Of a stretch of 64,000 bases of DNA, positions 44,852-53,475 are shown one piece after another (position 1 is the first letter of the stretch; each line of letters starts with the position of its first letter). The stretch comes from an uncultured bacterium (GTDB taxonomy: Bacteria > Cyanobacteriota > Vampirovibrionia > Gastranaerophilales > Gastranaerophilaceae), in assembly GCA_902779645.1 (NCBI GenBank), contig CACZCH010000007.1:62001-126000 (forward strand), written 5' to 3'. The translations under genes and the position numbers were made by a program. Below the pieces are notes generated by a model. The model ran no database searches. It had not been told where the DNA came from and worked only from the letters and a program-made list of their open reading frames with translations.

Positions 44852-45223
44852 ATGGCAATTTCACAAGCAAGCGACATAACATCACCTACATTAGATTTGA
44901 TTAAACACGGGCTTAATCACGCAAGAACGGTTAATGCCGATCAGGAATTGTATAACCAAATCAAAAATTCAGGTGATGAAAAAACTCAATTGAAAAAAGT
45001 TGCTCAAGAGTTCGAGTCAATTTTCATTACTAAGATGCTTGAAGAGATGGATAAAACCGTTGACAGAGAAGAAGATGGATTATTTGGGAATGACCACCAA
45101 TATGAAGATACATTCAAGTCAATTGTTTTTCAACAAATGGGCAGAGACTTAGCAAGCAACCCGAGAACAACATTCGGATTCGCTGACCAAATATACAGAC
45201 AAATGCAGCATTTAGTAAATTAA
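44852..45223 (+). CDS. flgJ: Flagellar rod-cap protein FlgJ, N-terminal domain only
   Basis: The 123 residues correspond to the rod-binding/cap domain of FlgJ (VAQEFESIFITKMLEEMDKT, EDTFKSIVFQQMGRDLA). The C-terminal glucosaminidase found in E. coli FlgJ is absent. The transglycosylase at the head of the operon probably replaces it. It starts 10 bases after flgI. Confidence 0.92.
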   Translation: MAISQASDITSPTLDLIKHGLNHARTVNADQELYNQIKNSGDEKTQLKKVAQEFESIFITKMLEEMDKTVDREEDGLFGNDHQYEDTFKSIVFQQMGRDLASNPRTTFGFADQIYRQMQHLVN

Positions 45224-45236
45224 AAAAGGATAAGCA

Positions 45237-45524
45237 ATGGAAATAATAAAATCTCAAACATCAGGGGTAAATTCAGTACAACAGTTTAGCGCATTGAATG
45301 CGTTTAAAAGCAATAAAACCGTGAAATCGCAAGAAGAGCTTCAGGAAAAACCGGAGGTTTTAAGCGGGACTAAGACAACATCAACTCCGTCATTATTAGA
45401 GAGAATTGATGTAAATGATGTCAGAAAATGTGCTGAAAGTGTCGGAGAATACAATATTTCGGATGATGATATCAAATACGGAATGCTCTACGGCAGAAGT
45501 GTTATAGCAGAATGGCTTTGCTAA
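45237..45524 (+). CDS. Small protein in the flagellar operon, possible FlgM-like
   Basis: The 95 residues have a disordered, Ser/Thr/Gln-rich N-terminal half and a helical C-terminus, LLERIDVNDVRKCAESVGEYNISDDDIKYGMLYGRSVIAEWLC. That layout (disordered, then two helices) and the place before flgN-flgK resemble the anti-sigma factor FlgM, and fliA is present in the genome. Sequence similarity to FlgM is not convincing by eye, so no symbol is given. It is 13 bases after flgJ. Confidence 0.75.
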   Translation: MEIIKSQTSGVNSVQQFSALNAFKSNKTVKSQEELQEKPEVLSGTKTTSTPSLLERIDVNDVRKCAESVGEYNISDDDIKYGMLYGRSVIAEWLC

Positions 45525-45528
45525 ATAG

Positions 45529-45563
45529 ATGACAAAGTGACAAAGTAACAGAGTGACTAAAAG
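45529..45563 (+). repeat. GTGANNAA octamer array, copy 2
   Basis: ATGACAAA, GTGACAAA, GTAACAGA, GTGACTAA have an exact 8-base period, between the 95-residue protein gene and flgH. Confidence 0.65.
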
Positions 45564-45598
45564 CAAAAAAAGAACTTGAGGAATAAGAGGTAACAAAT

Positions 45599-46273
45599 AT
45601 GAATGTACTAAAAAGAATAACAAATAATACAAAAAGTAAGTTTAAAACGAACTTATTTACTTATTCACTTATTTACTTATTCACTTTAGTATTAATATTA
45701 TCAATGCCGAGTGCTAACGCAGAAAGCTTGTTTGTTCTGGGTGCTTCACAAAATTATCAGGGCACACCTCGTTCTTTATTTGGCGGTGTTCAGGCACACC
45801 AGATAGGTGACTTAATCTCTATAAGAATGGCAGAAAACGTGTCTGTAAGCGATAACTTAACATATTCTTCGGCGAAAGAATCAAATACGACAGATGCATT
45901 TACATCTTTTCTTAAAGAATGGTTCCATTTGTCCTTCTTAAAAGACACAGGAGGATATGGCGGTTCGAACGAGGTTTCAAACTCTGCTAACGGCCAAAGA
46001 GCTTTGAGCATGGGTGACAGAATCGCATGTCAGGTTGTACAGCAATTACCTAACGGAAACCTTGCTGTTCAAGGCAAAAAGACACTTGTTAACGGAAATG
46101 AAAGAGTTGATTTTATTGTAACAGGTGTTGTTGATCCTCGTTGGCTGAATGTCGACGGAGAAATATACTCATACAATGTATCAAATCTTCAATTTGCTCT
46201 ATCAGGCAGGGGCTCTGTATCTCGCAGCCAAAACGAAGGTATATTTAACAGATTTATCAGATACTTGTTCTAG
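45599..46273 (+). CDS. flgH: Flagellar L-ring protein FlgH without a lipobox
   Basis: The 224 residues match FlgH: SLFVLGASQNYQGTPRSLFGGVQAHQIGDLISIRMAENVSVSDN, RIACQVVQQLPNGNLAVQGKKTL and VVDPRWLNVDGEIYSYNVSNLQFALSGRGSV. It forms the outer-membrane ring. FlgH is normally a lipoprotein, but here the signal peptide ends SMPSANAE with no cysteine. DNA coding the signal peptide is made of 8-base-periodic ACTTATTT/ACTTATTC units (45658-45693). GAGGTAAC precedes ATG 45599. Confidence 0.93.
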   Translation: MNVLKRITNNTKSKFKTNLFTYSLIYLFTLVLILSMPSANAESLFVLGASQNYQGTPRSLFGGVQAHQIGDLISIRMAENVSVSDNLTYSSAKESNTTDAFTSFLKEWFHLSFLKDTGGYGGSNEVSNSANGQRALSMGDRIACQVVQQLPNGNLAVQGKKTLVNGNERVDFIVTGVVDPRWLNVDGEIYSYNVSNLQFALSGRGSVSRSQNEGIFNRFIRYLF

Positions 46274-46309
46274 TTAGTAATGCTCAAATGCAATAAGAAA
46301 GAATAAAAA

Positions 46310-46804
46310 ATGAAACAAAAAATGCAAAACTTAATAGAAATATTGGATAAAGAACTAAAAGCGTACACTGATTTAAAAGAGTTATTCTCAGAAAAACGCG
46401 AGATTCTTAAAAAATCACGTTCGGATGATTTAGGTGTCCTTGATAACAAAATTCTCGCGTTAAATAATAAAATAGTAAAACTTAACAAACAAAGAGAAAC
46501 ATTTTCGGTAGAGATGACGGGCAAAAACTGTAACATGAGCGAGTTTATAGAATTTGCTGAACAAAATGCACCGGATTTCGTTAAACAATTAGAAGACAGG
46601 AAAGTTAAGATTTGTAAATTAATTCCTGAAATAACGTTACTAAATAATCAAAATGTGGAATTATTGAAGCATGGCATTATAATTACTAACAAGATGTTAG
46701 AAACGGTTATAGATGCATTCGCTCCTCAAGGAAGTTATTATAACGGAGCAGGTAAAGCAGACACACATGATATAGACATGTGGACCATAAGCAAAGAAAT
46801 CTAA
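46310..46804 (+). CDS. flgN: FlgN-type flagellar export chaperone
   Basis: The 164 residues form a long helical protein (LIEILDKELKAYTDLKELFSEKREILKK; KIVKLNKQRETFSVEM) matching the FlgN family, which chaperones the hook-filament junction proteins FlgK and FlgL. Both are encoded immediately downstream, which supports the assignment. AATAAGAAAG lies before ATG 46310. Confidence 0.85.
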   Translation: MKQKMQNLIEILDKELKAYTDLKELFSEKREILKKSRSDDLGVLDNKILALNNKIVKLNKQRETFSVEMTGKNCNMSEFIEFAEQNAPDFVKQLEDRKVKICKLIPEITLLNNQNVELLKHGIIITNKMLETVIDAFAPQGSYYNGAGKADTHDIDMWTISKEI

Positions 46805-46819
46805 TGAGGTAAATTAGAC

Positions 46820-48387
46820 ATGAACTTATTATCATCATTAAACATAAGTGCAGGTGCACTATCAGTAAACGAAAAAGCGGTAAGCGTTGTATCTCATAAC
46901 GTAGCAAATATGAATACGGAGGGATACCACAAGCAACGCGTTAATCTTCAAGCAAGAAATATTGCAGGTCAGATTGGTGACAACCCTGCAAACCAAGTTC
47001 GTGCTAACGGTGGTGTAAAAATTGCTAATGTAATGCGCTACAATGATGATTATTTAAATAATTATTACAGAGAGCAGCTTTCAGAAAAGTATAAATTGGA
47101 ACAGCAGTTAGGAAACCTAGATGAGCTGGCAGGAATTTTTGATGATTTAGAAGGAACCGGAGTTGACGCTGCTTTGGGTAAATTTTATGAAGCTTTAAAC
47201 AACCTTCAGGAGTATCCGGCAAGTTCTACTGCAAGAACAAACTTTATTGAAGTTACAAAATCATTGACATCTTTATTGAACCAAAAAAGCGTTCAATTGA
47301 GTAAGCTTACAGGAGAAGCTCTTGGTGACGGTTCTTCCGAAGACGCACTTAAGAACTCTAAAATTTATACTCAATACAGAGAACTTAATAATTCTCTTGA
47401 AGAGCTTGCTGCCGTAAATAAGGCTCTTCAAACAACACAAACAGGTACACTTACAGCAAACAATCTGCTCGATCAGAGAGATGTAATTTTACATGATATC
47501 GCTCAATTTGTTGATATAACGGTTGATGAAAAAGCAAACGGTTCAGTAACAGTTTATACAGGAGACCAAGCTTTAGTCAAAGGTGCTAAAGTTGTTGGCA
47601 AGCTTGACATAGAAACCGCAAAACACTATTGTGACGAGCATGGAATTGTATATCCTGACAATTGGACAGGAGAAAATGCAGTATTAAGTATTGTGGATGA
47701 AGATGGCGGTAAAATCGTAGATAATGCAAATTCAATAATTACAGGCGGTGCTTTGGGCGGTTTAATACACTCTGCAACGGATTACGAGGATGGTACAACT
47801 AACGCAGGTACTGTTCAAGCAAGCTTAAATAAACTTGCAGGTGTAATTGCTAAGACATTTAATGATTTAAACACAGATTCAAAGGCATATCGTATTGATT
47901 CTGCAAATACAAATCATTTGAAAGCAACAGACAGTGATAACATAATATTTGCCTGTTTAGATGCAAGCGGTCAAGAAACAACAACAGGTATAACAGCAGC
48001 AAATATTAAAGTTTCGGATAATATTTTAAAAACTGACGGCATTTGGAATATTATGATGAAAATGCAGTCGGTAATGCTCAAAACGTAGTAAGAATGATTT
48101 CTACCCGTAATGAAAAACAAGCGGATTTGAACGGGCAGTCGGTAGAAGATTTTTACTCCTCTATGCTTGGTAAAATTGCATCAGCAGGTGACAGTGCAAA
48201 ATCTCTTTATGAAACTCAGACGGATGTTGTTGATTCACTTGAAAATCAACTTGATTCGGCATACGGAGTTGATTTAAACGAAGAGCTTGTAGACCTTGTT
48301 AAATACCAAACAGCTTATGCAGCGGCAGCAAGAGTATTTAATGTTGTAAACTCTTGTCTTGATACATTAATGACATTAGGAAGATAA
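46820..48387 (+). pseudogene. flgK: Flagellar hook-filament junction protein FlgK, interrupted by a frameshift
   Basis: The first frame from ATG 46820 gives a clear FlgK N-terminus (LLSSLNISAGALSVNEKAVSVVSHNVANMNTEGYHKQ) and middle, ending at TAG 48086-48088. The second frame, open from 48037, carries the missing C-terminus: ENAVGNAQNVVRMISTRNEKQ to VDLVKYQTAYAAAARVFNVVNSCLDTLMTLGR at 48387. One added base between 48037 and about 48060, for example in the TTT at 48042-48044 (giving GILEYYDENAVG), joins them into about 521 residues. Loss of FlgK would abolish filament attachment. A sequencing error is possible. Confidence 0.88.
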
Positions 48388-48420
48388 ATTTAAAAAGTAA
48401 ACCACGGAAGGCAGTTTATT

Positions 48421-49389
48421 ATGTATTCAAATCGTATCTCAACATCAGCACGTTACAATATGTTAACGGAAGACATCAAAAGAAATGAAGCAAACTATAA
48501 CAAACTTACGACACAGCTTGCCTCAGGAAAGAAGATTACAAAAATCACTGATGATCCGATAGCTTCTGTGAATATTGTTAATACAAACCGTCAGCTCGGT
48601 CAAATTGATACGTTTAATAAGAATACCGAAATGGCAATGCAGGAATTGAGTACTTTAGATGACTTAATGGAGCTTGCAACAGGGTATTTGAATCAAGCTT
48701 GGGATAAAGCAGTACAAGCTAACAACGGGACTTATGCGCAGTCTTCTTTAAAAGCTTTAAAAACTGAAATAGATGAAATTGCTAAAACGATGGTTGACCT
48801 TGCTAATACAGAATTCAATGACAACTTTATATTTGGCGGAGCAAACACCAAATTAACTCCTTATGAAATAGATGATAACGGAAATATTCTATATCATGGA
48901 ACAAAACAGGATAATCCTGATTATATAAGACAAACAGAGGTCGCAGACGGTGTTTATGAAGTGATAAACACAACAGGTGACAAAGTGTTTGGCTGGTATA
49001 ACGGTGATGATGACTGTTCCGGTGTAATGGGTGCATTAAAAATGTTAAGTAATTCCATACAGGAAGTAATTGATGCAAAGGACGCAAAAGATGCTGATGC
49101 TGAAAAAGCAGGTTATGAAAAGATGTCTAAGACTCTTGATATGTTCAGCAGTTCTCATAATGAGATTGTAACTGAACAAACTAAATTTGGCGGAGTTTAT
49201 AACAGATTGGAGATGACCGAATCAACACTGGGAACAAATGCAGAAAATTTAACATCTTATTTATCATCATTGCAGGATATCGATATTGCAAGTGCTGCAT
49301 CTAAATGGATGCAAGCTCAATATTCATATCAGGCAAGCTTGCAAGTAGCAGCTCAAACAATGAACATGAGTCTGTTGAATTATATGTAA
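48421..49389 (+). CDS. flgL: Flagellar hook-filament junction protein FlgL
   Basis: The 322 residues are flagellin-like: RISTSARYNMLTEDIKRNEANYNKLTTQLASGKKITKITDDP at the N-terminus and the C-terminal SYQASLQVAAQTMNMSLLNYM. A disordered middle carries FNDNFIFGGANT, typical of FlgL. GAAGG lies 9-13 bases before ATG 48421. It is the last gene of the operon. No flagellin gene follows. Confidence 0.95.
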   Translation: MYSNRISTSARYNMLTEDIKRNEANYNKLTTQLASGKKITKITDDPIASVNIVNTNRQLGQIDTFNKNTEMAMQELSTLDDLMELATGYLNQAWDKAVQANNGTYAQSSLKALKTEIDEIAKTMVDLANTEFNDNFIFGGANTKLTPYEIDDNGNILYHGTKQDNPDYIRQTEVADGVYEVINTTGDKVFGWYNGDDDCSGVMGALKMLSNSIQEVIDAKDAKDADAEKAGYEKMSKTLDMFSSSHNEIVTEQTKFGGVYNRLEMTESTLGTNAENLTSYLSSLQDIDIASAASKWMQAQYSYQASLQVAAQTMNMSLLNYM

Positions 49390-49392
49390 AAA

Positions 49393-49432
49393 GTGATGAA
49401 ATGACGCAGTGACTGAGTTATGAAGTGATTTC
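49393..49432 (+). repeat. GTGANNAA octamer array, copy 3
   Basis: GTGATGAA, ATGACGCA, GTGACTGA, GTTATGAA, GTGATTTC run consecutively with an 8-base period just after the flgL stop. Confidence 0.65.
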
Positions 49433-49522
49433 TATATAAGTCATTTACCATAATTAGTAACTTGCATTTTAATGAATGAACAAAAATAAATAATCTACAA
49501 TTTTTAATATACTTACCATTTC

Positions 49523-49547
49523 AAGGACATCAATATGTCCTTTTTTA
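49523..49547 (+). terminator. Terminator of the flagellar operon
   Basis: AAGGACAT-CAAT-ATGTCCTT followed by TTTTATTTT. Confidence 0.88.
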
Positions 49548-49623
49548 TTTTAGTATAATTATTAAACATTATTAAAATTTATGCTATAATTAAGCTAAAT
49601 TATAGATTTATAGGAGATTTTGT

Positions 49624-51894
49624 ATGAGAAGAGAGCCAAGTTGTGAACTGGAAAAAGTTTTGTTTCAAAGTGTTTTTGATAAGACACCGGATTATGTAAA
49701 GAACTTGGATTTAATGAATTTCGATAACGAAAACGGATTTACTTTCACGCTAAAGCGAGAACATCTTTACCCTTATTCTGAAACAAATCCTGAGGGATTA
49801 AATTTAAAAGAATGGTTTGCTAATTATTCAAAAGAGGCTAAAGTTTCAACAGCAGGTATAAGAGGCCCACAAAATATTCTCTACCCGCAGGATACGAGAT
49901 TTCCGATTAACTTAGTTGGTATTGTATTGGCAACTTTAGCAAAAGCATTAGTTGCTCGCGAAAAATATGAAGGAAAAGAAATAAGAAAACTTGTCGGCAG
50001 TGAAGTCAGATATAATTCTGATTTATACTTAGATGCAATTGCAAGAATTCAGGCTGCTCAAGGAATTAGGACTTTAACTCCGAAGGGAAGAAAAACAATT
50101 CCTATATGGCTTGCATCATTTCTTGCATTCAAGCTCGATTTATTGGGCGGGGAATACATAACCTCAAGCCACGGTATTTCTGTAAAGACGGCTACTAAAG
50201 ATTTGAACTCTCAAGGAAGCCAATATCTGCCTGAAGAATCATTGGAGTTTGTGAATAAAATTCAGGAAATATTTGATATTGTTGAGAGAGAAGGCTTTTA
50301 TGATATCAAAATTGCTCCGAAAAACGACCCTCTAATTGACGAAAGTATTATGGACAGGCTTAATGACGGAGTTGATTTATATGTTGACTACCTTAAATCA
50401 GGTGTTGCCCAAAACCTTGACGGAGTCAAGAAAATGGAGGGTAAACTGTTTATTGAATCAGTCGGAGGATGTGCTTACAGAACATTAAGCCGTGTTCTTG
50501 AAAAACTCGGTATTCAAGATAAATATGTTTGGAATAATATTGAAGAAGATCCGTTTTTCCATTCAATAGGGAAATATGATACAGACCCTAAGGGCAACAA
50601 AACATTCTATGATTATTCGGTTGACGCTACTGTTTTGGCAAAAAAACCTGATGGAAGGGGTAAATATGTAAAATATTTTCCGGTTATTGAATCTTTGCAC
50701 TACGAAAAAGTCTTAAAGGATTTACCGCTCGGTACAATTGTGCTGATTACCGACCCTGACCACGACAGGCTTACTGTTTGTCAGATAGAAGCAAGCGGAA
50801 ATGAGCCTATGCTTGATGAGTTTGGTATTTCATATATTGAACTTGATGAAAACAGGATTTTGACTGTTTATACAGCAAATCAAGCTTTCTTAATGCTTAT
50901 GAACTACCGTGTTAAACAACTTAAACATGAGGGTAAATTCAAAAACCATCCGAGGTTTATGATTAAAACAACAGCATCTGCTCTATCTTGGGACGAATGG
51001 GCCGGGGTAAACGGAATAAAAGTAGTTAACGTTCCTGTTGGTTTTAAAGAAATCGCTAACATCATGAAAAAAGTTGAGCTTCAAATCAAAAACAATCCTG
51101 ATAAAGAAGTTGTAGTTGATGATGTTTTCGGCAACTCAATTAATTTAGGTGTTCAGCCTAGAATGATTTTCGGCGGTGAAGAATCAGGCGGTATGATAAT
51201 GGGTTCTGAAGATTTGATTGAATCACTTTCAGGCAGAAAAGCAATAGCTATGAGAGAGAAAAGTGCGACAGAAGCTATTATCGTTGCATCTTGTCTCGGC
51301 GCAAAACTTGAGGAAGAAAATACAACGCTTTCAGAATACTTGGTTCAAATATTTGAAGAAAATAATATTATTGCAAAATTTGATGTAAGAGAAGATATTG
51401 CTTACTATAATGAATCCGAGCCTGATATAGAAAAACTTAAGCAGGCAAAAGTTGAAGGTGAAAAACAAAGAACCAAGAATGACTTGTTCTACCTGTCATT
51501 AGCAATAGGAATCAGAGAAGGGCTGTTTGGTGTTGATAAAGTTAAAGAGGTTTTGAATGATGCTTTTCACGAACTCAACTTTGATAATTTACAATCAGTA
51601 AAATTCGTAGGTGATGGTACATATTTACAATTCTCTGATAAGTACGTTGAGATTAGACCGTCAGGAACTGATGCCAAAACAAAGGCATACTCAGGCGGTG
51701 AAAACTTGGAAAACATTCAAAAATTCTCACAAATATTGGGTAACTATTCAGGCGAAAGAACAGAGTTGCATAAAAAACTGATTTCTGATGAATTCTATGA
51801 AAATTCAAAAGAAACAGCTTTGAATTATTATCTTCAATTTGTTGAAAAAGATGCAAACAACGAAGAATTTGTAATACCTGAATACAATTATTAA
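49624..51894 (+). CDS. Large phosphohexomutase (phosphoglucomutase/phosphomannomutase superfamily)
   Basis: All four superfamily motifs are present: TAGIRG near the N-terminus, a catalytic-serine loop TSSHGIS (normally TASHNP), the metal loop TDPDHDRL, GGEESGGMI for sugar recognition, and EIRPSGTDAKTK for phosphate. At 756 residues it is much longer than the usual 450-580. The extra length lies in an N-terminal extension and insertions between the serine loop and the metal loop. The substrate cannot be told. It is monocistronic, with a perfect hairpin terminator downstream. Confidence 0.88.
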   Translation: MRREPSCELEKVLFQSVFDKTPDYVKNLDLMNFDNENGFTFTLKREHLYPYSETNPEGLNLKEWFANYSKEAKVSTAGIRGPQNILYPQDTRFPINLVGIVLATLAKALVAREKYEGKEIRKLVGSEVRYNSDLYLDAIARIQAAQGIRTLTPKGRKTIPIWLASFLAFKLDLLGGEYITSSHGISVKTATKDLNSQGSQYLPEESLEFVNKIQEIFDIVEREGFYDIKIAPKNDPLIDESIMDRLNDGVDLYVDYLKSGVAQNLDGVKKMEGKLFIESVGGCAYRTLSRVLEKLGIQDKYVWNNIEEDPFFHSIGKYDTDPKGNKTFYDYSVDATVLAKKPDGRGKYVKYFPVIESLHYEKVLKDLPLGTIVLITDPDHDRLTVCQIEASGNEPMLDEFGISYIELDENRILTVYTANQAFLMLMNYRVKQLKHEGKFKNHPRFMIKTTASALSWDEWAGVNGIKVVNVPVGFKEIANIMKKVELQIKNNPDKEVVVDDVFGNSINLGVQPRMIFGGEESGGMIMGSEDLIESLSGRKAIAMREKSATEAIIVASCLGAKLEEENTTLSEYLVQIFEENNIIAKFDVREDIAYYNESEPDIEKLKQAKVEGEKQRTKNDLFYLSLAIGIREGLFGVDKVKEVLNDAFHELNFDNLQSVKFVGDGTYLQFSDKYVEIRPSGTDAKTKAYSGGENLENIQKFSQILGNYSGERTELHKKLISDEFYENSKETALNYYLQFVEKDANNEEFVIPEYNY

Positions 51895-51910
51895 AAGTTG
51901 TTAGAATTTA

Positions 51911-51955
51911 TGCAAACAGGGAAGTAAATTTTTACTTCCCTGTTTGCATATTTAT
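51911..51955 (+). terminator. Perfect 18-bp hairpin after the phosphohexomutase gene
   Basis: TGCAAACAGGGAAGTAAA (51911-51928) pairs exactly with 51931-51948 around TT, followed by TATTTATTT. The stem is unusually long and flawless. Confidence 0.8.
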
Positions 51956-52055
51956 TTCTGCCCAGCAAATTTTATTTTTACATGTTTTTAAATAGTATAT
52001 TACACTTATAATAAATATTTTCTTTTATTTATAGTAATATAATTATATGGAGAAG

Positions 52056-52475
52056 ATGAAAAAATTTTGGTTCTCATTAGATGACAAGATAAGATATTTA
52101 ATCGTAGGGAGTTTTAATGCAGGTGTTTGTTATCTGATTTATTCGCTTATCTGCCTTTTTATGGGAGATAAATTTTATCAAATCGCACTTGCACTTGCTT
52201 GGTTTTTATCTTCCGCTATATCCTTTACAATGCAGAGGAATTTTGTTTTTGAGGGCAAGGGTGTTTGGTATAAAGAGTATTTGAAATGCTGTATAACTTG
52301 GTTTTTCAGTTATCTTATAAATGCGGGGCTTTTGGAGTTTACGGTTAAGTATTTGCATTTGAATGTATATATAGCTCAGCTTATTTCAAACTTTACTGCG
52401 GCAGTTTTTACATATATTCTTTTCAAAACTTTTGCGTTCAGAAAAAATAAAGCACAAAAGAGAGTTATGGATTAG
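52056..52475 (+). CDS. GtrA-like membrane protein
   Basis: The protein has about 139 residues with four membrane helices and the GtrA pattern (IRYLIVGSFNAGVCYLIYSLI; SSAISFTMQRNFVFEG; TYILFKTFAFRK). GtrA-family proteins are proposed to flip polyprenyl-linked sugars. ATG 52056 is preferred because TATAAT at 52038-52043 would put the transcript start after the alternative ATG 52047. Either way no ribosome-binding site exists. The 3' end overlaps the convergent comF by 11 bp. Confidence 0.85.
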   Translation: MKKFWFSLDDKIRYLIVGSFNAGVCYLIYSLICLFMGDKFYQIALALAWFLSSAISFTMQRNFVFEGKGVWYKEYLKCCITWFFSYLINAGLLEFTVKYLHLNVYIAQLISNFTAAVFTYILFKTFAFRKNKAQKRVMD

Positions 52476-53103
52476 ATGAAGCGAGACAAATAATATCCGT
52501 AATTCCTTCTTTTTTGAGTGCTGTAATCATTTCTTCAAAAGTCGAACCTGTCGTGCAAATATCATCAATCAACAAAATGGGCAAATGTAAATATTTTTCT
52601 TTATCAACTCTGAATGCGCCTGAAAGATTTTTTATTCTTTCTTGTCTTGATAGTTTATATTGCGGTCTTGTGTCTTTAACTCTTTTTATTAACTCATGAT
52701 TCGGAGTAAAACCTGATAACCTGCAAAATTCTTCTGATACAAGCTCCATGTGGTTATATTTTCTTTTTTTAATTCTGTTTTTATGCAGCGGTACGGGAAC
52801 AACCTGAAAACTTCCTTCAAGGTTTAATTTTTGAAAATATTCATACATAAATTTTGCAAGATAATAGGCGAGTTCTTTTTGCTTGTGATATTTAAGCCCT
52901 CTTATAAGTTTTTGAAGATTCTTTTCATAAATCCCGCAAGTATAAATATTAACTCCGTCAATTATTCTGTTAACGTTTGTGTCTTCAAAGGAAAGTTCAT
53001 TATAGCAATCTGGACACATTTTAACTGAATCTTTTGACTTTCCGCAAAAATAACATTTTTTCTTATAAATTAAATCTAAAAAAGTCGAGAAAAATTTTAA
53101 CAT
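52465..53103 (-). CDS. comF: ComF-family phosphoribosyltransferase-like competence protein
   Basis: The 212 residues have an N-terminal zinc ribbon (C17, C20, C30, C33) and a C-terminal phosphoribosyltransferase-like domain with the PRPP motif ILLIDDICTTGST (about 177-189). ComF proteins aid DNA uptake during natural transformation. No other competence gene is in the window. There is no clear ribosome-binding site. Confidence 0.9.
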   Translation of the reverse strand: MLKFFSTFLDLIYKKKCYFCGKSKDSVKMCPDCYNELSFEDTNVNRIIDGVNIYTCGIYEKNLQKLIRGLKYHKQKELAYYLAKFMYEYFQKLNLEGSFQVVPVPLHKNRIKKRKYNHMELVSEEFCRLSGFTPNHELIKRVKDTRPQYKLSRQERIKNLSGAFRVDKEKYLHLPILLIDDICTTGSTFEEMITALKKEGITDIICLASSNP

Positions 53104-53475
53104 AGAATAATTATAGCAGGAGTTTATCTAAAAAGTCAGGGGTAAATGTATTTAGGCTTGACGCTAAAGAAACAAATTCAACACCATTCTGAGGCAGGTA
53201 AATATTTTTTGGCCTAGTGCAAAAGAAGAAAATCTTGTCATTCTGAGGGAGTAACCATTTAACCCGAAGAATCTTTACAAATATGAATGAGATTCTTCTC
53301 CCCAAAAAACAGTTTTAGTGCTCTGAATGACCGGTGTTATTTGAAAGAGATACTTTGCTTCCGCTCAGTATGACAAGTGTTACTAAATAAAAAACCCCGT
53401 TTGCACGGGGGTTGATTAATTAAGAAAGGGGGATAAAATTAATTTTATAAGGGGATTTTATGAGAGATTTTATTT
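53104..53475. repeat. Gene-free 372-bp region with dispersed intergenic repeats
   Basis: Apart from the terminator at 53388-53414, this holds fragments of a dispersed repeat. CATTCTGAGG and GTCATTCTGAGGGAG lie near 53190 and 53237, with GAAGAATC and GATTCTTC arms at about 53268-53298 and GAATGAC/AGTATGACAAG near 53325-53375. A related copy is at 58793-58866. A 64-codon minus-strand frame here is an artefact of the repeat. An AGGGGTAAATGTATTTAGG motif at 53140-53158 recurs elsewhere. Confidence 0.55.
53388..53414 (-). terminator. Terminator of the 53476-54678 orphan gene
   Basis: On the minus strand CCCCG-TGCAAA-CGGGG is followed by TTTTTTATTT. Confidence 0.85.

Noticed and set aside
53111..53305. 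64-codon minus-strand frame
   Set aside because: It lies wholly in the dispersed repeat region, with no ribosome-binding site and no coding character.
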